Source: Phytophthora colocasiae
Lineage: Eukaryota > Oomycota > Peronosporomycetes > Peronosporales > Peronosporaceae
Length of the DNA stretch: 64,000 nt
NCBI GenBank assembly: GCA_018806915.1
Contig: JAGKQI010000061.1
Coordinates: 1,798,001-1,862,000 of the forward strand
Direction of reading: 5' to 3'
Shown here: positions 37,498-50,413 of the stretch, in pieces
How positions within the stretch are numbered: position 1 is the stretch's first letter
Layout of the letters: every line of letters starts with the position of its first letter
Translations under genes and position numbers: made by a program
Notes under the pieces: generated by a model
Seen by the model: only the letters and a program-made list of their open reading frames with translations
Database searches by the model: none
What the model was told of the DNA's origin: nothing

Positions 37498-37567
37498 AAT
37501 ATTCTATGCATTACTCTATTCGTCTCCATTCTTCATCTACCTGACAACTGCGCAAATCATTACTTCA
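37498..37567 (+). repeat. dispersed repeat, copy 2
   Basis: Matches 28025-28105 in direct orientation. Where the repeat ends (CTTCA), sequence resembling the subterminal palindrome of the piggyBac ends starts (CATATGCAGCATA), which suggests that the left TIR of the second piggyBac-like element was lost at this junction. Confidence 0.7.
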
Positions 37568-40500
37568 TATGCAGCATATTATACTTGACGTTTGTATTTA
37601 CATGGATGGGTGTAGAAAGGGGTCGCAGCCATGGACGGGGTCGATCGGGCAAAGACGTTGCTAAACGCTCGCTATTATGCATATCATGTTCTCCAACCTG
37701 CATGATGCGGCTTGTCATAAACGTGTTTGGAACAGCGCCTGGCCATCTTCTCGCATCTCTGCAGTTCATAGAGATCGACACTGTTTGAAATTTAGCATGT
37801 CAAACTTCCCATGCAATTTTTCAAATAGACAGGTGGTGTGTCCCCCAAAGAGTAACGCAATCAAAAGGCGTGATTTGATCGCATCTTTGTCCTATCCTAA
37901 AGCGAAGTTATCCCAGAGAGGCAGATACTGTGGGAAGATCAGTGATGCATTTCAAGATTCGCAAGCAAGCCCACACATCTCCTCAAATGATTTTCTTGCA
38001 CCATTCAGCTTAACGCGTACAGATACCGATCCCGCATCTCCCTTATGCTGGATCTTAACCATTCTACGTCGCTTTCTGTGCGCGATCGGTGTCGCAAGCG
38101 TTGAGCAGACCGGACTCGAATCGGACGGCCATTCTCGACAGGCCTCAGCTCACCATTTGCCCACTCGCGGTGCCAAATGTCCCAGCAAGTCATGGCCACA
38201 CCACGAATCGGGTAGCGCGCTGATCGGCATAAAAGATTAGGCCGGTTTTGCTGCACTCCAGGCAATAGTTCTTCAAGGATGGTTCTCGCTTGCCATCATG
38301 CAGGAGCGAGCACACCTTGCACGTGGAACGTCGGCGCTTGGGCTGCGTAGTTTGTGTCGCTTCGTCATGTACTTGACGTGAGAAAGCGGGCGCGACGTTT
38401 GTTCTTGTGGAAAGCTTTGTGGACAACATAGTCATTAACGATGGCCAGGTCAATCAACCCAAGCACAAGAGACTTGTAGTACTTCCGGAACCGAAGTGAT
38501 CGCTGGATTGAGTACCGCTGTAGTCGTAATTGGTCGTGAACATCCACGCCTCCCATGAAGGCGTCGTAGTCTTTCACAACACGGGGGCATGTCATTTCAA
38601 CTTGTCTTGGTCGTTCTTGGCGAACGACTCTGTCTGTTTGAAGACCCCTTCCTGTACACAAGGATTGTACAGGTCGCGAGTCCCACCAACTTATCGCGGT
38701 TATGTTGGGAACTAGTCTAGACTTAGCAAGTTTGTACGTGCCACGGGCAATAGACGCTGGTCGCTTCTTCTTATTCTCCACAACGCCCTTGCAATAGCCC
38801 AGTCGATTGGTCATGATTGTACCAACACAGTAGAACCTCATGAGCAGGAGCTATCGCCAAGCAACCGATGTGTAAAATCAATCGACAACCTGCCTCGCTT
38901 CCGAGAATTTGGCCCAAAGACTGCCAAGAGGTTGCGCACAACAGCAGCTGGCCGGACTTCATGTCAGTCTTGTGCCCGTCACTTGTGTGCCGATTCCTCC
39001 TGCAATAGACTTCGAAGCTGCATGATATTCAGCATACAGATATCTGGTTAGCATTAGTAAGAGGCATGATGCAGCACAAGAAATTTGACGAGCCAAGACA
39101 AACGTACCGAATGCAGTACGCCGTGACAGCACTACACAACATGAACAACTTCGTGCCCCCACCGATGAGTTTGTCCTTCATGTAAACCCGCATCTTGTTG
39201 AAAGACGATCGACTTGGAAGGATAGCTTCATCAAACGCCGGAATGTACCCGCGGACGAAGATTTTCTGCAACACCTTCACCACTTTCCGAATTTTCCACG
39301 CTCTATCAGTCTGAGCGCGTGGGTCATTGTTAGGATTGAAGTGCAGGTTTCGGGAGATATGAAGCGATCGCGGCGTAACACTGAGCCAAACGGCCCACGT
39401 GAAATGCCAGTTAGCTCCCAGTGATTAGCGAGCTTCTCACAGTTTGACGCAATGGTTCGCGCGATCAGCAAACCAACAAGCCGGCAGAGCTCATGTGGTC
39501 GTATCACCTTCATGCCCTCCAACTCGTGACTGATATCCCGTCTGGCCTTCCTAGATAAGTCGGGTTTATGGATTCGCATCCGACGATACCTTGTGTCTCT
39601 CTTCCACACGCATGGGCAGCATCTCACGATGGTATTGATTTAAAAAGACGGCAATGTGCCGCCACAGTACTGCCGGAAGAAAGAAGAAGAACAACGCGAC
39701 GGGGGAATCAGCATTTCGCAAAGCTGCCACTGACGGACCCGAATAACCTTGGCGTAGGCCGGGAAAGCTACGATTGTTGTTCACGGGTTCGTACGGGCCC
39801 CTCATGTACTCGTCAGTGTCAGGTACCTCCACAGATTCCCAACTGGATGCTGCCATACTTCTCAAGACGTTGTCCTTCAAGTTGCCAGCGAGGACTTCAT
39901 TTTTACCACCAAAATGGTCGAGAAAGTGCTCCGCAAAGAGAACTTCTGCGGAAATTTCACTTTCCGACTGCTCGCCTTCGTCTTCGTCTTCAGGGTCGTA
40001 GTACTCAGCTGGAACTTCTTCATCATCGTTACTATCCACATCATCTTGCCCAGCGTCGTCACCAGACTCAATAGCGCCGTAGTCTGCAGCGATGTCGCCT
40101 TCGCTTACAGTGTTTAGACCATCATCAGCATCCGTTAACAGCTCCGCACCCAGTGTTTCATCGCCATCGCCGTTTCCTACAGAAAGAGAACAAACCACGT
40201 TAGTTCACAGCTCAAACTATGCAGCACAACATTCAGCACGATATGCAGCAAACGATGCTGCATTACATACTTACCGACAGTTTGAGTACGCGCCGTCGAA
40301 TCCTCAACAGTTGTCGTCTACCCTGGGTCGGGAGCTTCGTATGCAGAATCGTTACCATCTTCGACGGACTCGACAGATGCATCATCAGCAATAGCAGACT
40401 CCACAGACAAGCCATCATCCTCGATCGGCGCATCTTCGTAGCTGCCGATGTGTGGAGAGGTCGCATTCAGTTGGAGTCGTCGCTGGGTCGGTGGGGAGGC

Positions 40501-41279
40501 GTAGTCGCGAGAAGATTTCGAGGGCCAGATGATCGGTCAACAGGAGTAGTCAATCGGGTCGGTTCTTGACGGGCAGGAGTGGAGACGCGTTGGCTGTCTG
40601 CATGTGCCGCAGCCTCAACGAGCGGGCGATACGGCTCCTTAGCTATTGCTACAACTTCGGCGAGATGATCGTCCGCTGTTTGATTGATCGTCTTTGAGCT
40701 CGAGCGCGCAGCGCTACGAAGACCTGCAGCATATACGTATACGTTAGCAAGTCCGATAGCTACACAACTAAATATAACATACGTTCTGCATAGTAGTCCC
40801 AAACGGCCCTCTCGCCGAGAAAGTTCACTCCTTCCCTGCCGGTACAGTTCCAAATGGGGGCATGTATTTGTAGCGATCGTCCAGGCTTTTACGCGGGGGA
40901 GGCCTTCGAGTCCATCCATCATCCTTCCACACAGAGGGGAAGTGCAGCTGACGTACGTGTCAGGAACCGGGTATTGGTGTCGGCGCGACATCACGTGGCG
41001 TTCTCTTGATTCCTTCGTGCGCAAAAGCGAGAATGAGTGGCGCTGAGCGGTTTCGGCAAAGAAGAACTGAAACGGAATCCCTATCAAACATCACATTTGA
41101 AATGTGCAGAGACCGCCTAAACCTATCCCGCCCAACGCCCTGAAACATATATCCTAAAGTTTGTAAACCCACTCGGCAAGCTAAAGTCCACCTATACAAA
41201 TCTCAAGTCAAAAGTGGCATTAAACTGCATATATGCAAAATCACTAAGCTGCAGGATGCAGCACTCCGGGTTGGAGGGG
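37566..41279. mobile_element. piggyBac-like element 2, left end lost
   Basis: The right end is clear: subterminal CTGCATATATGC (41225-41236), then TIR CCGGGTTGGAGGGG (41266-41279) and TTAA (41280-41283). The TIR differs from that of element 1 at one or two positions, so the two are related families. The left end has only a subterminal-like motif near 37566 and no TIR or TTAA. The coding content is a broken transposase on minus. The right end sits about 55 bp from the 3' end of a CRN pseudogene. Confidence 0.75.
38190..41087 (-). pseudogene. piggyBac-type transposase 2, several frameshifts
   Basis: In order on minus: an N-terminal part with a likely intron (about 40727-40787, GTATGT...CTGCAG), an acidic linker (DDEEVPAEYYDPEDEDEGE), the core start (LCRLVGLLIARTIASN, 39277-39627), the block PAFDEAILPSRSSFNKMR (39029-39283), the second half FYCVGTIMTNRLGYCKGVV to DYDAFMGGVDVHDQLRLQRY (38365-38841) and the C-terminal Cys finger CKVCSLL and CLECSKTGLIF (38190-38453). 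At least four frame changes separate these, so it is inactive. Confidence 0.85.
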
Positions 41280-41337
41280 TTAAACACCAACGCTTCAAGA
41301 AAAACATCCGGGTTCATCATCGAGTGGTCTCACACGG

Positions 41338-41721
41338 ATCTTGCGGATTGCGGCATCTTGCAACAGAAATCTCTCGCATACTCATCCTCTCCACGCTTGC
41401 AAATTCGGATCCGAAGTTTTTAACAAATTCTTGATGTTGTCATTCTTTTCGCCATGGTAAGTCGCACTCACCAAGCTGTCTATATAAGCAGACGAAAACT
41501 GCAAGAAGCAGAAGCCAGGACTGTTATCGTCGCGAAAGATCTCGACTAGAAAATGTATCATCTCGTCGCTGAACTTGTGGCCCACAACACCTTTCACCAC
41601 GGTTTCCAGTTTGGTGAAGTCATTGGGAATGGCTTTTGACACCTTGTTTTTCAAATCGTCTATGGTTAGTTTTGACGAGAACAGCAGTCGTGGCTTGCCT
41701 CCGACGAGAGAATATCTAAAT
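41338..41721 (-). pseudogene. CRN pseudogene, 3' part (split by array)
   Basis: The minus strand reads SLVGGKPRLLFSSKLT, KAIPNDFTKLETVV and GFCFLQFSSAYIDSLVSATY, almost identical to residues about 345-440 of the intact CRN at 51621. A 2-base difference in an A-run near 41420 shifts the frame. DNA similarity goes on to about 41338, then stops before the last codons. Its 5' continuation lies 8.7 kb away at 50414, beyond the tandem array. Confidence 0.9.
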
Positions 41722-44700
41722 TGTCACAAAATAAAGTGTGTGATATGGTAGCACTAGCACTAGAGGAAGTACAGCATCGGGGGTCGAGCTGATGTGTTGA
41801 GTACGCTGGAAAATCGAAACTGAGATTGAGTTTAGCACCTTCGTCCTGTCCTCCTAGGCAATTCCAGTCCTTGGTGCCTGTAACTTCAACATCTAAATTC
41901 AAGCACATCGCATTCTTCATCCTAGATGACTGCGTTGCACGCGGGTCAGACTGCTTGCTGCAGCTTGATCTCCACAAACGTTGGCATTATCGCGTTCCAT
42001 GTGCTTGTAGTTGATGATATCGTGACATTCCCTCCTCCAAGCGAGGGCCTCTGGTAGTGTTGAGGTTGGCTTGGTTGACTTTCAGGGCTGATTTTGTCTT
42101 GATCCGAAGTGTCGGTCTGCTGGTGCCTGGTTGTGCGCTTTTGTTTTCTTGTGACATTCCCTCCTCCAAGCGAGGGGGGGGTCATTTTCTGTGGCCTCTG
42201 CGTCTTGTGTCTGGGCTCTTCTGCGCTCGTTTGGTCTTGGCCTCTGTGGCTTTTGTCTGGACTATCCGTCTCTGGCCTCTGCGTCGTGCGTCTGGGCTCT
42301 GCGGTCTTGGTCTCTGCGACTTGCATCTGGGCTCTCCGTGTGGCAGCTCTATTCGGTCTTGGCCTCGGCGACTTGCGTCTGGGCTCTTCTGTGCTCGTTT
42401 GGTCTTGGCCTCTGTGGCTTTTGTCTGGACTCTCCGTCTCTGGCCTCTGCGTCGTGCGTCTGGGCTCTGCGGTCTTGGTCTCTACGACTTGCATCTGGGC
42501 TCTCCGTGTGGTGGTTCGCTCTTGTTTGGTCTTGGCCTCGTCTGGGCTCTCCTTGTGGCGTCCGCACTTGTTGTTGTTTCTCCTGGACGGGTTGATTGAG
42601 TTCCGTCAGCGCCTCGCCGACCAGGAATGTCACATTAGTTCAGCATCTCGACCCCCTCCACCGCAGCGAAGGATTCGCAATTTCTACTATGTCACAAAAT
42701 AAAGTGTGTGATATGGTAGCACTAGCACTAGAGGAAGTACAGCATCGGGGGTCGAGCTGATGTGTTGAGTACGCTGGAAAATCGAAACTGAGATTGAGTT
42801 TAGCACCTTCGTCCTGTCCTCCTAGGCAATTCCAGTCCTTGGTGCCTGTAACTTCAACATCTAAATTCAAGCACATCGCATTCTTCATCCTAGATGACTG
42901 CGTTGCACGCGGGTCAGACTGCTTGCTGCAGCTTGATCTCCACAAACGTTGGCATTATCGCGTTCCATGCTTGTAGTTGATGATATCGTGACATTCCCTC
43001 CTCCAAGCGAGGGCCTCTGGTAGTGTTGAGGTTGGCTTGGTTGACTTTCAGGGCTGATTTTGTCTTGATCCGAAGTGTCGGTCTGCTGGTGCCTGGTTGT
43101 GCGCTTTTGTTTTCTTGTGACATTCCCTCCTCCAAGCGAGGGGGGGGGTCATTTTCTGTGGCCTCTGCGTCTTGTGTCTGGGCTCTTCTGCGCTCGTTTG
43201 GTCTTGGCCTCTGTGGCTTTTGTCTGGACTATCCGTCTCTGGCCTCTGCGTCGTGCGTCTGGGCTCTGCGGTCTTGGTCTCTGCGACTTGCATCTGGGCT
43301 CTCCGTGTGGCAGCTCTATTCGGTCTTGGCCTCGGCGACTTGCGTCTGGGCTCTTCTGTGCTCGTTTGGTCTTGGCCTCTGTGGCTTTTGTCTGGACTCT
43401 CCGTCTCTGGCCTCTGCGTCGTGCGTCTGGGCTCTGCGGTCTTGGTCTCTGCGACTTGCATCTGGGCTCTCCGTGTGGTGGTTCGCTCTTGTTTGGTCTT
43501 GGCCTCGTCTGGGCTCTCCTTGTGGCGTCCGCACTTGTTGTTGTTTCTCCTGGACGGGTTGATTGAGTTCCGTCAGCGCCTCGCCGACCAGGAATGTCAC
43601 ATTAGTTCAGCATCTCGACCCCTCCACCGCAGCGAAGGATTCGCAATTTCTACTATGTCACAAAATAAAGTGTGTGATATGGTAGCACTAGCACTAGAGG
43701 AAGTACAGCATCGGGGGTCGAGCTGATGTGTTGAGTACGCTGGAAAATCGAAACTGAGATTGAGTTTAGCACCTTCGTCCTGTCCTCCTAGGCAATTCCA
43801 GTCCTTGGTGCCTGTAACTTCAACATCTAAATTCAAGCACATCGCATTCTTCATCCTAGATGACTGCGTTGCACGCGGGTCAGACTGCTTGCTGCAGCTT
43901 GATCTCCACAAACGTTGGCATTATCGCGTTCCATGTGCTTGTAGTTGATGATATCGTGACATTCCCTCCTCCAAGCGAGGGCCTCTGGTAGTGTTGAGGT
44001 TGGCTTGGTTGACTTTCAGGGCTGATTTTGTCTTGATCCGAAGTGTCGGTCTGCTGGTGCCTGGTTGTGCGCTTTTGTTTTCTTGTGACATTCCCTCCTC
44101 CAAGCGAGGGGGTCATTTCTCTGGCCTCTGCGTCGTGCGTCTGGGCTCTGCGGTCTTGGTCTCTGCGACTTGCATCTGGGCTCTCCGTGTGGTGGTTCGC
44201 TCTTGTTTGGTCTTGGCCTCGTCTGGGCTCTCCTTGTGGCGTCCGCACTTGTTGTTGTTTCTCCTGGACGGGTTGATTGAGTTCCGTCAGCGCCTCGCCG
44301 ACCAGGGAATGTCACATTAGTTCAGCATCTCGACCCCCTCCACCGCAGCGAAGGATTCGCAATTTCTACTATGTCACAAAATAAAGTGTGTGATATGGTA
44401 GCACTAGCACTAGAGGAAGTACAGCATCGGGGGTCGAGCTGATGTGTTGAGTACGCTGGAAAATCGAAACTGAGATTGAGTTTAGCACCTTCGTCCTGTC
44501 CTCCTAGGCAATTCCAGTCCTTGGTGCCTGTAACTTCAACATCTAAATTCAAGCACATCGCATTCTTCATCCTAGATGACTGCGTTGCACGCGGGTCAGA
44601 CTGCTTTGCTGCAGCTTGATCTCCACAAACGTTGGCATTATCGCGTTCCATGTGCTTGTAGTTGATGATATCGTGACATTCCCTCCTCCAAGCGAGGGCC

Positions 44701-47700
44701 TCTGGTAGTGTTGAGGTTGGCTTGGTTGACTTTCAGGGCTGATTTTGTCTTGATCCGAAGTGTCGGTCTGCTGGTGCCTGGTTGTGCGCTTTTGTTTTCT
44801 TGTGACATTCCCTCCTCCAAGCGAGGGGGGGGTCATTTTCTGTGGCCTCTGCGTCTTGTGTCTGGGCTCTTCTGCGCTCGTTTGGTCTTGGCCTCTGTGG
44901 CTTTTGTCTGGACTCTCCGTCTCTGGCCTCTGCGTCGTGCGTTTGGGCTCTGCAGGTCTTGGTCTCTCACACGACTTGCAGCTGGGCTCTCCGTGTGGCA
45001 GCTCTATTCGGTCTTGGCCTCGGCGACTTGCGTCTGGGCTCTTCTGTGCTCGTTTGGTCTTGGCCTCTGTGGCTTTTGTCTGGACTCTCCGTCTCTGGCC
45101 TCTGCGTCGTGCGTCTGGGCTCTGCGGTCTTGGTCTCTGCGACTTGCATCTGGGCTCTCCGTGTGGTGGTTCGCTCTTGTTTGGTCTTGGCCTCGTCTGG
45201 GCTCTCCTTGTGGCGTCCGCACTTGTTGTTGTTTCTCCTGGACGGGTTGATTGAGTTCCGTCAGCGCCTCGCCGACCAGGGAATGTCACATTAGTTCAGC
45301 ATCTCGACCCCCTCCACCGCAGCGAAGGATTCGCAATTTCTACTATGTCACAAAATAAAGTGTGTGATATGGTAGCACTAGCACTAGAGGAAGTACAGCA
45401 TCGGGGGTCGAGCTGATGTGTTGAGTACGCTGGAAAATCGAAACTGAGATTGAGTTTAGCACCTTCGTCCTGTCCTCCTAGGCAATTCCAGTCCTTGGTG
45501 CCTGTAACTTCAACATCTAAATTCAAGCACATCGCATTCTTCATCCTAGATGACTGCGTTGCACGCGGGTCAGACTGCTTGCTGCAGCTTGATCTCCACA
45601 AACGTTGGCATTATCGCGTTCCATGTGCTTGTAGTTGATGATATCGTGACATTCCCTCCTCCAAGCGAGGGCCTCTGGTAGTGTTGAGGTTGGCTTGGTT
45701 GACTTTCAGGGCTGATTTTGTCTTGATCCGAAGTGTCGGTCTGCTGGTGCCTGGTTGTGCGCTTTTGTTTTCTTGTGACATTCCCTCCTCCAAGCGAGGG
45801 GGGGGTCATTTTCTCTGGCCTCTGCGTCGTGCGTCTGGGCTCTGCGGTCTTGGTCTCTGCGACTTGCATCTGGGCTCTCCGTGTGGTGGTTCGCTCTTGT
45901 TTGGTCTTGGCCTCGTCTGGGCTCTCCTTGTGGCGTCCGCACTTGTTGTTGTTTCTCCTGGACGGGTTGATTGAGTTCCGTCAGCGCCTCGCCGACCAGG
46001 GAATGTCACATTAGTTCAGCATCTCGACCCCCTCCACCGCAGCGAAGGATTCGCAATTTCTACTATGTCACAAAATAAAGTGTGTGATATGGTAGCACTA
46101 GCACTAGAGGAAGTACAGCATCGGGGTCGAGCTGATGTGTTGAGTACGCTGGAAAATCAGAAACTGAGATTGAGTTTAGCACCTTCGTCCTGTCCTCCTA
46201 GGCAATTCCAGTCCTTGGTGCCTGTAACTTCAACATCTAAATTCAAGCACATCGCATTCTTCATCCTAGATGACTGCGTTGCACGCGGGTCAGACTGCTT
46301 GCTGCAGCTTGATCTCCACAAACGTTGGCATTATCGCGTTCCATGTGCTTGTAGTTGATGATATCGTGACATTCCCTCCTCCAAGCGAGGGCCTCTGGTA
46401 GTGTTGAGGTTGGCTTGGTTGACTTTCAGGGCTGATTTTGTCTTGATCCGAAGTGTCGGTCTGCTGGTGCCTGGTTGTGCGCTTTTGTTTTCTTGTGACA
46501 TTCCCTCCTCCAAGCGAGGGGGGGGTCATTTTCTGTGGCCTCTGCGTCTTGTGTCTGGGCTCTTCTGCGCTCGTTTGGTCTTGGCCTCTGTGGCTTTTGT
46601 CTGGACTATCCGTCTCTGGCCTCTGCGTCGTGCGTCTGGGCTCTGCGGTCTTGGTCTCTGCGACTTGCATCTGGGCTCTCCGTGTGGCAGCTCTATTCGG
46701 TCTTGGCCTCGGCGACTTGCGTCTGGGCTCTTCTGTGCTCGTTTGGTCTTGGCCTCTGTGGCTTTTGTCTGGACTCTCCGTCTCTGGCCTCTGCGTCGTG
46801 CGTCTGGGCTCTGCGGTCTTGGTCTCTGCGACTTGCATCTGGGCTCTCCGTGTGGTGGTTCGCTCTTGTTTGGTCTTGGCCTCGTCTGGGCTCTCCTTGT
46901 GGCGTCCGCACTTGTTGTTGTTTCTCCTGGACGGGTTGATTGAGTTCCGTCAGCGCCTCGCCGACCAGGGAATGTCACATTAGTTCAGCATCTCGACCCC
47001 CTCCACCGCAGCGAAGGATTCGCAATTTCTACTATGTCACAAAATAAAGTGTGTGATATGGTAGCACTAGCACTAGAGGAAGTACAGCATCGGGGGTCGA
47101 GCTGATGTGTTGAGTACGCTGGAAAATCGAAACTGAGATTGAGTTTAGCACCTTCGTCCTGTCCTCCTAGGCAATTCCAGTCCTTGGTGCCTGTAACTTC
47201 AACATCTAAATTCAAGCACATCGCATTCTTCATCCTAGATGACTGCGTTGCACGCGGGTCAGACTGCTTGCTGCAGCTTGATCTCCACAAACGTTGGCAT
47301 TATCGCGTTCCATGTGCTTGTAGTTGATGATATCGTGACATTCCCTCCTCCAAGCGAGGGCCTCTGGTAGTGTTGAGGTTGGCTTGGTTGACTTTCAGGG
47401 CTGATTTTGTCTTGATCCGAAGTGTCGGTCTGCTGGTGCCTGGTTGTGCGCTTTTGTTTTCTTGTGACATTCCCTCCTCCAAGCGAGGGGGGGGGGTCTT
47501 TTTCTCTGGCCTCTGCGTCGTGCGTCTGGGCTCTGCGGTCTTGGTCTCTGCGACTTGCATCTGGGCTCTCCGTGTGGCAGCTCTATTCGGTCTTGGCCTC
47601 GGCGACTTGCGTCTGGGCTCTTCTGTGCTCGTTTGGTCTTGGCCTCTGTGGCTTTTGTCTGGACTCTCCGTCTCTGGCCTCTGCGTCGTGCGTCTGGGCT

Positions 47701-50413
47701 CTGCGGTCTTGGTCTCTGCGACTTGCATCTGGGCTCTCCGTGTGGTGGTTCGCTCTTGTTTGGTCTTGGCCTCGTCTGGGCTCTCCTTGTGGCGTCCGCA
47801 CTTGTTGTTGTTTCTCCTGGACGGGTTGATTGAGTTCCGTCAGCGCCTCGCCGACCAGGGAATGTCACATTAGTTCAGCATCTCGACCCCCTCCACCGCA
47901 GCGAAGGATTCGCAATTTCTACTATGTCACAAAATAAAGTGTGTGATATGGTAGCACTAGCACTAGAGGAAGTACAGCATCGGGGTCGAGCTGATGTGTT
48001 GAGTACGCTGGAAAATCGAAACTGAGATTGAGTTTAGCACCTTCGTCCTGTCCTCCTAGGCAATTCCAGTCCTTGGTGCCTGTAACTTCAACATCTAAAT
48101 TCAAGCACATCGCATTCTTCATCCTAGATGACTGCGTTGCATCATTGCGGGTCAGACTGCTTGCTGCAGCTTGATCTCCACAAACGTTGGCATTATCGCG
48201 TTCCATGTGCTTGTAGTTGATGATATCGTGACATTCCCTCCTCCAAGCGAGGGCCTCTGGTAGTGTTGAGGTTGGCTTGGTTGACTTTCAGGGCTGATTT
48301 TGTCTTGATCCGAAGTGTCGGTCTGCTGGTGCCTGGTTGTGCGCTTTTGTTTTCTTGTGACATTCCCTCCTCCAAGCGAGGGGGGGGGTCATTTTCTGTG
48401 GCCTCTGCGTCTTGTGTCTGGGCTCTTCTGCGCTCGTTTGGTCTTGGCCTCTGTGGCTTTTGTCTGGACTATCCGTCTCTGGCCTCTGCGTCGTGCGTCT
48501 GGGCTCTGCGGTCTTGGTCTCTGCGACTTGCATCTGGGCTCTCCGTGTGGCAGCTCTATTCGGTCTTGGCCTCGGCGACTTGCGTCTGGGCTCTTCTGTG
48601 CTCGTTTGGTCTTGGCCTCTGTGGCTTTTGTCTGGACTCTCCGTCTCTGGCCTCTGCGTCGTGCGTCTGGGCTCTGCGGTCTTGGTCTCTGCGACTTGCA
48701 TCTGGGCTCTCCGTGTGGTGGTTCGCTCTTGTTTGGTCTTGGCCTCGTCTGGGCTCTCCTTGTGGCGTCCGCACTTGTTGTTGTTTCTCCTGGACGGGTT
48801 GATTGAGTTCCGTCAGCGCCTCGCCGACCAGGAATGTCACATTAGTTCAGCATCTCGACCCCTCCACCGCAGCGAAGGATTCGCAATTTCTACTATGTCA
48901 CAAAATAAAGTGTGTGATATGGTAGCACTAGCACTAGAGGAAGTACAGCATCGGGGGTCGAGCTGATGTGTTGAGTACGCTGGAAAATCGAAACTGAGAT
49001 TGAGTTTAGCACCTTCGTCCTGTCCTCCTAGGCAATTCCAGTCCTTGGTGCCTGTAACTTCAACATCTAAATTCAAGCACATCGCATTCTTCATCCTAGA
49101 TGACTGCGTTGCACGCGGGGTCAGACTGCTTGCTGCAGCTTGATCTCCACAAACGTTGGCATTATCGCGTTCCATGTGCTTGTAGTTGATGATATCGTGA
49201 CATTCCCTCCTCCAAGCGAGGGCCTCTGGTAGTGTTGAGGTTGGCTTGGTTGACTTTCAGGGCTGATTTTGTCTTGATCCGAAGTGTCGGTCTGCTGGTG
49301 CCTGGTTGTGCGCTTTTGTTTTCTTTTTGTGACATTCCCTCCTCCAAAGCGAGGGGGGGTCATTTTTCTGGGGCCTCTGCGTCTTGTGTCTGGGCTCTTC
49401 TGCGCTCGTTTGGTCTTGGCCTCTGTGGCTTTTGTCTGGACTATCCGTCTCTGGCCTCTGCGTCGTGCGTCTGGGCTCTGCGGTCTTGGTCTCTGCGACT
49501 TGCATCTGGGCTCTCCGTGTGGCAGCTCTATTCGGTCTTGGCCTCGGCGACTTGCGTCTGGGCTCTTCTGTGCTCGTTTGGTCTTGGCCTCTGTGGCTTT
49601 TGTCTGGACTCTCCGTCTCTGGCCTCTGCGTCGTGCGTCTGGGCTCTGCGGTCTTGGTCTCTGCGACTTGCATCTGGGCTCTCCGTGTGGTGGTTCGCTC
49701 TTGTTTGGTCTTGGCCTCGTCTGGGCTCTCCTTGTGGCGTCCGCACTTGTTGTTGTTTCTCCTGGACGGGTTGATTGAGTTCCGTCAGCGCCTCGCCGAC
49801 CAGGGAATGTCACATTAGTTCAGCATCTCCGACCCCCTCCACCGCAGCGAAGGATTCGCAATTTCTACTATGTCACAAAATAAAGTGTGTGATATGGTAG
49901 CACTAGCACTAGAGGAAGTACAGCATCGGGGGTCGAGCTGATGTGTTGAGTACGCTGGAAAATCGAAACTGAGATTGAGTTTAGCACCTTCGTCCTGTCC
50001 TCCTAGGCAATTCCAGTCCTTGGTGCCTGTAACTTCAACATCTAAATTCAAGCACATCGCATTCTTCATCCTAGATGACTGCGTTGCACGCGGGTCAGAC
50101 TGCTTGCTGCAGCTTGATCTCCACAAACGTTGGCATTATCGCGTTCCATGTGCTTGTAGTTGATGATATCGTGACATTCCCTCCTCCAAGCGAGGGCCTC
50201 TGGTAGTGTTGAGGTTGGCTTGGTTGACTTTCAGGGCTGATTTTGTCTTGATCCGAAGTGTCGGTCTGCTGGTGCCTGGTTGTGCGCTTTTGTTTTCTTG
50301 TGACATTCCCTCCTCCAAGCGAGGGGGGGGTCATTTTCTGTGGCCTCTGCGTCTTGTGTCTGGGCTCTTCTGCGCTCGTTTGGTCTTGGCCTCTGTGGCT
50401 TTTGTCTGGACTA
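41722..50413. repeat. tandem array of ten 0.7-1.0-kb units inside a CRN gene
   Basis: Each unit begins TGTCACAAAATAAAG. Unit starts: 41722, 42690, 43656, 44372, 45346, 46066, 47035, 47925, 48896, 49871. Lengths: 968, 966, 716, 974, 720, 969, 890, 971 and 975, then a final partial copy of 543 bp. Copies are nearly identical apart from single-base changes in homopolymers. Length classes come from an inner 168-bp repeat: copies 3 and 5 lack about 250 bp and copy 7 about 82 bp of it. Units hold two direct copies of GTGACATTCCCTCCTCC and one inverted GGGAATGTCAC. Long frames appear in most phases, but only because the unit has few stops; I see no known protein. The array cuts a minus-strand CRN copy in two. 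Confidence 0.95.
42151..42633. repeat. inverted-repeat-bounded inner minisatellite (copy 1 as example)
   Basis: The segment runs from GTGACATTCC at 42151 to its inverse GGAATGTCAC ending at 42633. Inside is a pyrimidine/G-rich repeat of 168 bp built of related subunits that share CTGGGCTCT and GGTCTTGG. Spacing of TTTGTCTGG is exactly 168 bp (42252 and 42420). Another direct copy of the GTGACATTCC motif lies at 42022. Confidence 0.85.

Noticed and set aside
41722..50413. CRISPR-like array
   Set aside because: Units are 0.7-1.0 kb and nearly identical, with no short repeat and unique spacers. The host is a eukaryote.
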